Source: Dipetalonema caudispina (lineage: Eukaryota; Nematoda; Chromadorea; Rhabditida; Onchocercidae). From it: a stretch of 64,000 nt of DNA. The stretch is from assembly GCA_013365325.1 (NCBI GenBank), contig JABVXV010000022.1, positions 124,001-188,000 of the forward strand. Direction: 5' to 3'. Positions within the stretch are counted from its first letter, which is position 1. The number at the start of each line of letters is the position of its first letter. The notes under the pieces were generated by a model, which was not told the origin of the DNA, ran no database searches, and was given only the letters and a program-made list of their open reading frames with translations. The translations under genes and the position numbers were made by a program. Of the stretch, positions 1 to 11,222 are shown in pieces.

Positions 1-692
1 GTTATCGTTAGCTTATAAAACGTATGTTCAAAATCGTTTTCATGGCTATCAGCTCTTGCAATTTTTTTGAAATGATGAAATACCTAGATTTAAGATTCCC
101 CAGAAAGGTAGACGTCAAGAAGATTTATTCACCAAGACCACATAAAACTAACTTTTTGGAACCTTTAACAAGAGCATTCCAAGCGCTGATCTTTAATGGA
201 TCGATGTGCATTCCAATTTCGGAACGGGAATACACTAAAAGAAACTATCGGTATGGTAGCCAACAATCCTCACTTGCATAACGAATAGTCATCCGTAAAA
301 AATTATGGCACACAGGAATCCTCCAGTAAACGCCCTTACCTTGCGGCGCTGAAAGCAAATATTGAATTACTTTTGCTAAGAATGAACAATTGCATATATA
401 ATGTCAGAAGTATGGTCATCAAAAATACGTGTGAATTACGGAACATTATATGTACACATTTTTGAAAAGGTGAGGCGAAGTTACCATTACATAAAAAGTA
501 GAATCCATAAAAGTCAAATGAAGAATAAGGAATAATTTTTTTATAAACCTCGCCAAATATACTATCAAATATATTAAACAAACTATCGTCAACCATGTAT
601 TCTAAAAAATACTTCATTTTCAATTTCACGGAACGCCCGTTATCTTTCTCACCATATTTGAACCTTTGACTGAGACATTTCTTTAGCAGTAC
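1..692 (-). pseudogene. Decayed JMJD6/PSR-1-like JmjC oxygenase gene, 3' end beyond window
   Basis: JMJD6/PSR-1 is a nuclear JmjC iron/2-oxoglutarate oxygenase. On the minus strand one exon (692..549, 48 codons, phase 0 both sides, acceptor TTTAG, donor GAG|GTTTAT) is intact and reads FKYGEKDNGRSVKLKMKY followed by EYMVDDSLFNIFDSIFGE, matching the family block before the JmjC core. The next piece, from an acceptor at 348, starts RRK and then breaks: VP-stop-FFTDD (stop at 303-305), a frame change, PYR-stop-F (stop at 45-47 of line 241, i.e. 245-247), then SEIGMHIDPLKISAWNALVKG around 160-225, which keeps the HxD iron-binding motif, then a stop at 125-127. Two or more frame changes and three stops inside conserved blocks argue for a pseudogene. 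The 5' exons were not found in 693-2286. A real gene with unusual tiny introns is possible but unlikely, because the residues lost would be conserved ones. Confidence 0.75.
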
Positions 693-2286
693 CTAAATAA
701 ATCGCGACACAATAATGGACTGACAGTGTCAATATGTTGGAAACATAAGCCTCACATGAATATTTTTCTCCTAAAACATTTTCCACGTGGTGAGGTCAAC
801 AGTGTATCTATAGAAGTACCAATAACATCATTAGTTCATCAACACTTCAAAAATGAATTTTGGAATTAAACTAGGAGAAAGTTCAATGCAAACAAAAGTC
901 GATATAATGAATCAAAAGAAAAAAAAAAAAGGCTAAACAAATAAGAAAAGTAAACAAGCTATGAGCGCAGAATAAAATAAACGAAACAAGTCAAAAATTC
1001 CAATGCAAGATGTTAGATTCTTACAGGAATTGATGATTTTCTGGTCGCAGACCAAGATGTAATCAAATTAGTAAGAATAACAGGAATTTAGTGTCTCAAA
1101 TGTCACTCAATGTCTCAAATGTTTCGTAGTATTTCGTACTGTTTTAATCGTCTTCGAGTAATTCTAAGTACTATTAAATGAAAAAGAAATGCGACAATTC
1201 CAAATGAATAAAAAAAAAAAACTCATATGAAATGCATACATTACTATAAATCATCATTATATTTCCATAATAGTAAAACACTCAACACATCAAATCCTGG
1301 CTTTAACGTTTCGCATGCAGAATGCATCGTGGTAATCTATGTTGTGATTCACAATGCATAACACTTACATTGGCCCTAAAAATCTTCGTCATTACTTGTT
1401 TTGCTTAATGAATATTATGCTTATTAGAAATAGTCAATGATATGAGCAACATTCGATGAAATTACAAATAATAAAGTAAAGTTTGAATATGAGATGGAGA
1501 GGAATATTATATGAGAATGATAATTTCATGAGCATATTGGATAAGAGAAAATATTTCTTTATTGAACTAAATAAATAATGATGAATCATTGATTGATCGC
1601 CTATTTGTTATATTGCTGTATTATTCATTGATGAAAATAAAACACAATACATTAATATTAATTATGAAAAAAAAAATATAATGCATATTGCAGGAAAGTT
1701 GCATTCGTATAAAATTATTTTGCTTATAAAGTAATTGTAATAAAATCATAATGTACGACGATAACATTTATTATAGCTCATAGCATATAGCTAATTGTAC
1801 CAAATGATAAAAATCAGTCAGAGAAAAATCTTTCAAAAGAGAGATAACCTATCATTGATTTTATGCTTCTATACAACACTCTCTTTCCTGAATGGAATTC
1901 CTGATTGATGTTATTTTTCTGATCATCTTTGATATTTTTAACTCTAATTGTCAGGTTAGGTAGGGAAGCAAGCGGGAGATTTTACTGCATTACTTAAGCA
2001 TCATTATTTTTTTTCCATAAACTTAGATCAATACAGGGATAATTGTATTAAGAGAAATATTAATTTACTGGATAATTGTAGTCTTTATATTCATATGTAT
2101 ACTTTTAGCTGTGTTATTCTCTTTTTATAATAGTTATGAGGTTATAGGTTAGGTATTAATTACGGGAATTTTACTCTTCCTCGTTACATAATTAATTGGA
2201 GATGTTAAAATGTGTTAGGTTTGTTTTGATAGTGCTTTTGGTTTGCGGATGAAATTATTGGATAATGTACTTTTACAGCCGAATAA
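693..2286. other. Intergenic, no gene seen
   Basis: A+T-rich DNA with short A-runs (near 910 and 1210) and a doubled 12-mer TGTCTCAAATGT near 1093-1122. No open frame with family resemblance was found on either strand. The last bases form the upstream region of UBC9, ending in a probable trans-splice acceptor TTTTACAG at 2271-2278. Confidence 0.6.
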
Positions 2287-4097
2287 ATGTCTGGCGGTAT
2301 CGCCGCAGGTCGTTTAGCTGAAGAACGGAAAGCTTGGAGGAAAAATCATCCATTCGGATTTATTGCAAAACCTTCATCAAATCCTGATGGCACGAGGAAT
2401 CTTTTCAACTGGGAATGTGCAATTCCTGGCAAGAAAGGAACTATATGGGAAGGCGGTTTGTACAAGGCAAATTTTCTTTTCACATCTATTTGGGGAAATA
2501 CTGATTCAGCAGGAATTTTTATCCCGTCCTCATTATTCTCTCTAACTTCTTTATTACTACAAATAAGTATTTTGTTATCTCCTGGTTATGGATTAAACTT
2601 TGAACTTTATTAGGAAATATCAAATTCAGTAGCTACCCGGATTCACCTTATTTCTCCTTCCATTCAAATTTCTCCTGGTTGATTCTGGTACTATAGCATC
2701 ATTGCAGATTAGGATGCAGTTTAAGGATGACTATCCCTCTACACCACCAAAGTGCAAATTCGATCCTCCTTTATTTCATCCGAATGTGTATCCTTCAGGA
2801 ACTGTTTGTTTGTCGCTATTAGACGAGAACAAGGTATGCTTTTAAAGTTTTTCTTAGCATATCTCTGGAGAATACAGGTTAGCTCGAAGTTTTTTGAAAA
2901 TGTTTTTGGACATCCTTTCCTTGTTGATTTTTCACCTATGATATTTTGAAGGGGAACTTTGTTTTATGTATTTGCTCCATGATAGGTGTAGTCACATACG
3001 TCAAACTGATATGTGAACCGTGTTTCATGTTAGGATAAAAAAAACTTGGCTTTCTCTTCACAGGAAGGAACTAGTAGTGAAGATAGATTAGCCTTAAATC
3101 TCAAATTTAAATCTTCTGTGAAACAAGAACTTGAGGCGACATTGTGCACCTATACTCTGTCAAAGGGGTGATAACAAGAATTTTGTTGATATATTTTACT
3201 TGCTGGTGCTGTTGCAGTCTCAAGCTACTCTGCATTAGTTTATTTTAAAAAACCCATATTGTATACCTTTCCTTTTTCAATTGCAGATTAGGTTATGGTC
3301 CGGATAGTTTAGTTTTGATGGACTAATTTTCATCAAGATAACCGGTCGATCCAACTTATAATTCATTTTCAAGATTTATTGTTTACCATGACTTGGCTGT
3401 ATTAGCAAATTTTCTATAATGTAAGCTGGACGTTTAAATGAGAGAACTTACTTTTCAAGTGAGTCACTGGAATGTTACAATCGCCCTATAACGTTTGTCA
3501 GCTCGATCATTTATTATCACAGTCATTGTGGACTTCGCGTTATTATAGCTCTTCAATTTTTGCAGGATTGGAAACCATCTGTAAGTGTACGACAACTTCT
3601 GATTGGTATTCAAGACCTTCTAACAAATCCCAATGTTGAAGACCCCGCTCAAGCCGATGCCTACCAAATTTACTGTCAGAACAGGTTAGTAAACTTTCAG
3701 TTCCTGTTTTTCGGTGGAATCAATCACCTACAGTTTTCATTCATTAGCTTCACGCAGATATGATGATCATAACTGCGCGAGTAATTTTATATACGATAAT
3801 TAAAGAGAATGAGTGGAACAGTGGGAGTTATGAGATGGCTATACTTTCTGCCTTATTAAATAGTTGGAGTTTATCAAGTTTGTAGAAATTTTAGCTCGGT
3901 GAATGGTATCTTACGTGGTCCTTAGCTGAAATTGAACTGTTGATCCAATTTAAAAGATCTTTCGCTTTTTTCAACACTCCGGAACTTTCAAATTGAAATG
4001 GTTGTTATATTTTAGAGTAGAGTACGAGAAAAGAGTTCGACGCCAGGCACAACAGTTTGCTGCTGAAATTGTCCAAAGGCAAATGTTAGATAACTAA
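2287..4097 (+). CDS. ubc-9: SUMO-conjugating enzyme UBC9 (E2)
   Basis: Transfers SUMO from the E1 through a cysteine thioester to target lysines, in nucleus and cytoplasm. Exons 2287-2466, 2708-2833, 3566-3684 and 4016-4097 join in phase to 168 aa, close to the 158-166 aa of animal UBC9. Landmarks: basic N-terminal helix [25 protein letters not shown], the HPN motif at residues 84-86, the catalytic Cys94 in [11 protein letters not shown], and IQDLLTNPN. The N terminus has one extra Gly compared with vertebrates. Start: first ATG, 9 bases after TTTTACAG, which suits spliced-leader addition. Intron 1 begins GC (AAG|GCAAAT), because the next exon must start IRMQFKDD in phase 0. AATAAA at 4899-4904 could end a long 3' UTR. 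No close alternative identity. Confidence 0.97.
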
Positions 4098-6458
4098 TGG
4101 AGGAAAACATGATCTACAATAATACAATTCTATTCACGCGCAGGATCGATCTCGATATTGGCTAAAATGATTAAGCGTTGTTTTGCTTCATGGCAACAAA
4201 AACTTTTTGGACTGGTTGGCATTATGTTCAACTTTTGAACTGGGAATTATGTCCTCACACTATGAGCGGATTCGAGTAGTATTTATCATATAGTAATTAC
4301 TGCTATAAGTTATGTTACAAAAAGAAGCAAAACTCTGAAATGAGTTCTGCTTCTTTGATGACTCTTGGTTGAAGTTTTAATTTATCAGGTAAGGAAAAAA
4401 TGGCTGCCATATGTTTTTTCAGCAGTCAAAAAATGATATGCATGACTCAAATGTTGTCACTATTAGGGACACCGATATTTAAACCTATAACAGAATTTCA
4501 TCAAGAGAAGTTTAAGGGTTAAAGATAGTTTTCTATGCTTTCTCTCTAAAGTTTTACTAACCAATTTCAGGATTAGTTAGTTCAGAAATAATTTCCTTGG
4601 CCATTTTGGGATGAAATAGTTAAATGTTTTGTGGTATCTAAAACGGTTGTTACATTTCATAGTGTTTGATATGGGGCATTTGTTTTATTTGTAAATACCA
4701 AGCAGCATGTTTGGGCATTGTATATGAGCATATCTTTCTATAAACAGAAAGTATTTCCTACTTCATTACACTGTTGTCAAAAAAGAAACAATCATAAATC
4801 AGTGGTAGTTTGCAAAATTTTAAAGTCTCTTTAGACAATGTGCTCGTTCACCCTAAATTTTTTCTTATGCGTGCTCCATTGATTTTTCTACTATTATCAA
4901 TAAATTCCTCCGTTTATGTTTGATTTTCTACTCACTATAATTAACAGTTTAAAACCATTATCATATTCTGTATAAACTTTTGGCTGCAAAGGAGTAAAAA
5001 ATCATAGTTTTCAGACATCTTGTTGAATAAAGTTATGAAAAATTGTAGTTGGTTAAAGAGCATTTTCGAATCATGAACAAAACTTGACCACAAGATTTGT
5101 TCCTCGGTTTCGGCTGGTTATGGCTAGACTGGTTTCATCTCGTTACTAATTGCTGATGTAAGGATTATTATAGAAGGTCAAACTCGAGAACTAATTTAAG
5201 TCAACAATCTGGTAGCTTAAAATCATTTGTAAACATAGGTCCACATTTGCTCATTGATTCTTTACTATTTCAAAAAGATGCAAATGTTGCGGGGGCATCA
5301 GATACATAAGCCAGTTAAAGATACTGGTAATAATTTTGCGTCAGTTTATATGCTACATACATATATCTAAGGTTATATGCTCGAGATGCTCCCTTAATAC
5401 TTTCCCTTCAGATATCTACTTTGTCCTACCCAATTCCCTTCATGATTTGTCATGAAGGGAATTGGTATTTAATCACACTATATAGTGCAGTCACATGTGA
5501 CTCAGAAAACAAAAAGAAAAAGAAAGATAAACTGGAAAATAATTAAACCGACAAATTAATTAAACATGTGTCTAGAAGACCGATAATTGGTATTTCAAAT
5601 TGACTTCATTATTTACCCATGAAGTTTCAGTGGTGATAAATCAGGTTTTACAAGTGATATTCAATTTGTAAAATTAACGAGTCATTTTTTTTAAAGCTTC
5701 AACAAGAAATAGTATTCTGGATTGTTAGGTAGATACTATCAAGGTACACGATTGAGCACTTATGTTTCTACCCTTGAAAGAAACTGTAAGAGAAAATTTG
5801 GACAATTTCTAAAAAAGAATAGAAAGAAGAATATGTAAAGATGTCAGTGCTAGTTTTTCTTGCCATAATGTTTCCAGATTGTACAGTGACATCTATTTGT
5901 CTACAGTGACACAACCTGTTGACGAATAAATATTCTGTTGCTGTATGGCGGTAATATGCAGTTGAAATATTTAGTTGTATTATTGGGGAATGTCGCTGGC
6001 CGATTAGCCAACAAAAATATGGGGCAATCGGTGATCTGTGAAAAGATGCGAATCGCCCTCATTAGGGTTATTATAAAGTTGTCATTTACATACACCTCGT
6101 CCCTCTTACAGTCAGCAGCTCCTTCTTCATGGTACATTTATTGCTGATATTATCCCTTTAATAAATATATCTTCTGGCTGGGAATTTAAATTTAGGTTCT
6201 TTTTTTTTTTTTTTAAATTTAATATTTTACATTTTCGCATAACCGTACCCATCGCCCTATATTCTGGGATTTTATTCTTTACTATTTTATCCTTAAATCC
6301 TTTTCAAAAAAGAAGAAAAAAAAAGAAATAATAATTAATGAGTATTTTAAACTACGTCATGTAACTCAACAATATTAGAAGAAATGCTTAAAACATTAAT
6401 TGCTTCCATGACTCTGCAGATTTGAAAGTGCATCATAATAGTAAAGATTATTCGAAAT
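4098..6458. other. UBC9 3' flank and intergenic region
   Basis: Holds possible UBC9 polyadenylation signals (AATAAA at 4899-4904 and again near 5025), a perfect 16-bp hairpin at 5430-5465 and a T-run near 6200. Overlapping short frames at 5901-6147 resemble no family and are not called. A CTCTGCAG just before 6421 is a possible trans-splice acceptor for the warthog gene. Confidence 0.6.
5430..5465. repeat. Perfect inverted repeat, 16-bp arms, 4-base loop
   Basis: Left arm CCAATTCCCTTCATGA (5430-5445), loop TTTG, right arm its exact reverse complement (5450-5465). The next pair outwards does not match. It lies about 1.3 kb downstream of the UBC9 stop codon and has no T-tract beside it. Confidence 0.9.
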
Positions 6459-9400
6459 ATGCACCCGTCGTTTTGGCAAATAGTTACAGAGATGTTGCTT
6501 CCGGTGATGTTATTTTTGGTGAAAGCAGCCAATGGTCAGCAACAGTCCACAATTGATTCATCATGCAGCGAATACACAATTCCATTTTCATTTCAAACTG
6601 ATAAAAATGGAAATCCAAGTATTGCTATGCTTTTTTAATCATTTGGAAGAAATGATAATTAGTTTATCCAGTTATTACATATATTACTGTAGGTTTTATA
6701 GCATAAGTTAGCATTTAAATATGCAAATCTACGAAAATTGATATCATATTGATAAAAGAATATTATAATATATTTCGCTCTCCGTCATTAGCAATTCTAA
6801 GTACATCAATTGTAGCTTGTAAATTTAATAGAAAATTGAAATTTTCGAGGATGCTATGAACTTTTGAAAATGGTGATTGTGTGGGTCAATTACTTTTCCC
6901 TTTTCCGATAAGAATATTTGAAAGCAGTAAAAATATTTTCCTGAGTGACATTGCATGGAATCATTTTCCAGCTCTATTATGCACTTCGCCGGTTTGTTTC
7001 GGCGAAAAGAGGATATACGAATTGAAACGGGATGATGTGATTCCAGAAACCGAAACCGAAAGAAAAAGCTTGCTCGGCTCGGAGAATTATGTTCACAAAG
7101 CGGTAAATTATTATTTTGCACTATGGCATAAAATACAAATTTTTAGTAAAAGATATTTACTTCCAATTTGTAAGCATAATCTGACAGCTTATAAGTTAGA
7201 AGTTTATTCAGATATCTTTTCAGCAATGTCATCAATACTATCAGAACAACAGTTGTACCGGAGAAACGCAATGGACGGTTGGAATACTTCTTGAAGATGA
7301 CGGAAAAAGCATTAAGTAAGAAAGGAATTTTGATAATGAATTTTAATAAACTTCTATATTTGATAAATTTTGAATATTGTAATTTTTTTGCAGGGCAAAA
7401 TGGAAATGCTGCAATTACGAGGGTTTACGACATGCCAGAGCAATAAAGACAGTAATTGTTAGAACTGATGAGAGCTACACAGGTGGAGAAGTGTATCAAA
7501 ATAGCCGTAGAGTGGCTTTTGACCTGATCAAAGAAGTATATCTCTTATTCGATGAACATCAAAGGTTAAGCTTCTTCCAAATAATGCCAATTTTTTTTTT
7601 TTTTTTTTTTTATATTTGTCAGTAAATTATTTCTGTTAACTACTGGCTAACTAATATTGGCACACAATCCAAAAATTTCCCCCTTTCAACAAGATTGAAG
7701 CGATCTGATGATACCTTTTAATAGCATATGAATTAGTTTAAGGTAAACGTTTCCACCACTATACATTCTCTCGAACAGTTGCAAATGTCAGTAGCAAATA
7801 ATTTCAAATAGTTATATAAAATTATTAATCCTTAAGATCTCATCTTTATTTCCATAATATCTATTTTGTTCCAATCTAAAAATGTTACTCAACTTTTTTG
7901 TACTTATATTTAGGCCTCGTTACGAGTTGAAAATAATGCGCTTAGCATGTATTCCAAAACCGATAGATATCAAAAATAAATGTTCGTTTGCATTTTCTTT
8001 CTTTACATCTTTTCTGCTTTCAGCTAACTAAACTCACTGTAAAAAGTAGCACACAATTTTGAACTACCACTACATGTAGTCCTTCTCTATTTACCAGCGT
8101 ATCCTGTACAGTACCATAACTTTTATTTTCCTCTACTAAATGTGTATCCATTTCGCTATTAAAATCTTTCAAAGTCGTGTAAGCATAGCTATCCATAATT
8201 AGCAAGTTCCCTGTTTTTGACTTTTTTCTGTGCTCATCTTTAAAGCTGAATAATGATAATAAATGGTGAATTAGCAAACCCTAAAAGTTTGATTACTCTT
8301 TAACAAGTTTGAAAAAATATGCTTGCAAAAATATTTTGCACTGGGAATGATTGAAGAATGAGAGAAATGTTTGCAAGCTATGATTTCATTTGATCTGTTT
8401 CCAGAAATCCAAACTTGAGAAATTTTTAATGTATGCAACATTTTGCCTTAAATATCCAACTTGGATCCTTTTTCAATTATTTCATGCTTAAATTTGGAAA
8501 AAAATAAAATTGCTTCGATAATGATAGTGTTTGTAGTATTAACTGATAGGAATACCGAATCAAACTCACCAACAGTGGACGTTTCATCAGAATACGACAC
8601 CGAAGAATATGTTTTTACAAATCAGCATCACACAAAATACTCGAAACCAAGAAGGTACTTATTTCAGTGTTTTCAAAGCAGTATGTTGAATAACGAATTC
8701 ATATTCTTCGTTCCTAATTCTTCAGAATACACGTATATTCTAAGGAACAAATATGTGAAGCGTATCTGGATTTCTAGAAACTAGGATTACATTTTATTCT
8801 TATTTTATCCACTCTTCCTGCTTCAACGTTCCTAATTTTGTTTGAATAACATTTTAACAGACGATCAACATTTCTGGAAGATGAAAACTTCGATGATTTA
8901 TTCTCACCCAGACATCGAATGGCCCATCGGAGAATGTTTTCGCTCCGCAGAAGACCTTTCTACAGACCTATTGCTGAAGATTATGACTATTACGATTACG
9001 ATCCTATGTTTCTTAGGCGTTCACCTGTGCATCGCAGGTACTAACTTTTTAGATGCCTTCACTTGTATGGAAGTTATCACGTTTATACTCTGAAGGTGAA
9101 ACTGCATGAAGATGCTGGATAGCTCTAAGAATATGCTTAATTGTCTTTGAAAGAAAGTATATTTTAGGATAATTGCGGACGGATTATGGCCGATTAATCT
9201 AGGCATAGTAGGGCGCAATCGCCCTATTATAGCTGCTGCAACTGTATCTCCAACTCTTTATGAATTCACATCTCCGGTATTTTTAAAATTTCGTAGAAAT
9301 GACTTGAAGAAGTAAATAAGAACCTTACCATCATATTCAGCATTTTGTTCTACCTGGATTCTCTTCACACTCATATATTTAGAATGCAATTGAAGGTGAC

Positions 9401-11033
9401 TATCACCAGTTTGTCGACAGTGATAACACAGTGACTCCTACTACTTCTGTTCAAGCAGAAGTCTATAATCAGCTATCAGCTACTGTAGGTGCTCTTATGA
9501 ATGATTATACTACGTTAAAAATCAACTACCTCAAATTGAAGTACAGATTCTCTTCATTATTGAACATCTGTAAATCTGAAGTTTGTTCAAGTTACCACTT
9601 AAAATCAAACTCACTTTTCTCCAAATCACTAACTGATACGTAATTCTTGTGCCACTTTTTTTTTCATTATCAAAATCTGTGTTACATGCAAGAATTGCTT
9701 TTTACAGCCAACAGTCGGGCAATTGATACCAACATACTCCAATTTACAATATCTACCTCAAAGAGCTATAATACCATCTGAGCCAAAAACTCTAACCGCT
9801 GCACAGCACTCTGTGCCTACATATGGTGGCGGTAATGTACCGGCAAGTCATTTCATTTACATATTGATTGCTTAGCACGATAAATTTTGTAGTTTTGTGT
9901 TTGAGAGAATTTTGTAACAGATAATGCTGAAAAATTGAGAAAAAAGAAAACAGAAAAAAAAATCTTTCCTTTAAAAAAAATATTAGGTTGAAATAAAACA
10001 GTGATATTAATACCGCAAGTTATAAAGTTCATATCGATACTTTCAGTACTACAATGGCTACTTTGAGACGTTACAGTGCTTTAGCGGAGATACAACCGTT
10101 CAGACTCCTGATCAGGTAAAACGGATTGACGAATTACAAGTTGGAGATCAAGTTTTATCCGTCGAAGAATCACTGGTAAGCCAATAAATTTCGTTTTTAG
10201 CGAATTGTCACTCAAAACAAAACCGCAACTATTCAGAATATAACTTGATTTCATGAGAGAAAACCTACAAATGAGAATTATTTGATCTAGATTTCTTACT
10301 CACCAGTGGTGATGTTTTTACATCGATCCGATAATGAATCAGCAGTTTTCAATAAGATTATTCTGGTTGGTTTTTTGATCATTTCCGTTTTTCCTTTTGT
10401 CTTTTCACGTTAACCAGCAAAAATTAAGTGAATATCAAATTTGTGGGTAAGTTTTTGAATTTCAGAAAATTTCAGAAAAATGATGAAATAATAAAGTTAG
10501 TTTCAGGAAAACGGTGAAATAATAAAATTAACAGATTATCATTTATTATATGTTACCGACTGTACGTTAGGAGAAAATCTACGTTTGACATTTGCGAAAG
10601 ATGTTCGATTAGGACATTGCTTGCATGTTGTCAGGAAACAATCCAATAATTTGGTGCCGGTTCAAGTATCGAACATCCAGCGAGTTTGTTTTATCATTGA
10701 TTTATCTGTTGCAACGTGAATTCTTTTTTGAAGAACAATGAAAGCTAAGGAAGTGATCGTCCATAATTGAAATAAAGAAAAATATATGAATTTCAGCTAA
10801 CTGACAAAGGATTTTATGCGCCTCTTACAGCAAACGGAGATATTATTGTAAATTCAATACTATCATCCTGTCACAGCAATGTAGCGGTGCAAACCTTGCA
10901 GCAGTCGATATTCAATCTCCTACGAAAATTCCGATCTCTGATATTTACTGATCAAAAAATAGATGGCTTACTGCCAGGCATCCGATTTCTTACGCAAATT
11001 TCAGACCTCTTTCTGCCACACAGTATTGTTTAG
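6459..11033 (+). CDS. Warthog-family hedgehog-related protein (Wart + Hint)
   Basis: Nematode warthog proteins are secreted; the Hint domain cuts the precursor and releases the N-terminal Wart part, which acts in cuticle and epidermis. Exons: 6459-6618, 6972-7102, 7224-7315, 7394-7564, 7914-7981, 8537-8654, 8861-9037, 9168-9276, 9383-9580, 9708-9836, 10047-10175, 10291-10365, 10507-10683, 10797-11033; about 656 aa. Signal peptide core MLLPVMLFLVKAANG (second ATG at 6492 also possible). Wart: SSCSEYTIPF, LLCTSPVCFGE, QCHQYY, SCTGETQWTVGI, KCCNYEGLR, GGEVY, LACIP. Linker is acidic/Tyr-rich. Hint: catalytic CFSGDTTVQT, then ISYSPVVMFLHR, LTDYHLLYV and GFYAPLTANGDIIVNS. Least certain: the exon 5/6 junction and the exon 9 end, where ACT|GTAGGT after 9484 would give about 624 aa. 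AATAAA at 11078-11083. The wrt paralogue cannot be assigned. Confidence 0.93.
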
Positions 11034-11077
11034 TGATGTACCAGAGGTTTCCTTCATTACATTTCTTATGCGAAATC

Positions 11078-11083
11078 AATAAA
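11078..11083 (+). terminator. Poly(A) signal AATAAA of the warthog gene
   Basis: Canonical AATAAA 45 bases after the warthog stop codon, inside the 189-bp gap between two convergent genes. Confidence 0.6.
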
Positions 11084-11222
11084 ATTGTTTGAATATCAAT
11101 ATCATTTTGTGAGAAGTACTCTTATCAGAGCATTACTACTATTACAATTCACAATAGAGACAATTTGCTGAGATAAATAGAACGGAAATTAATCATTTAT
11201 CTGGAGAAGTTAAGTCATATTA

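Noticed and set aside
24..281. Plus-strand 85-residue open frame at the left edge
   Set aside because: It overlaps the JmjC pseudogene on the other strand, which explains the composition; the frame itself resembles nothing.
5901..6147. Overlapping frames on both strands between UBC9 and warthog
   Set aside because: No splice sites of fitting phase and no family resemblance; the GRLA word recalls a ribosomal protein but nothing else matches.
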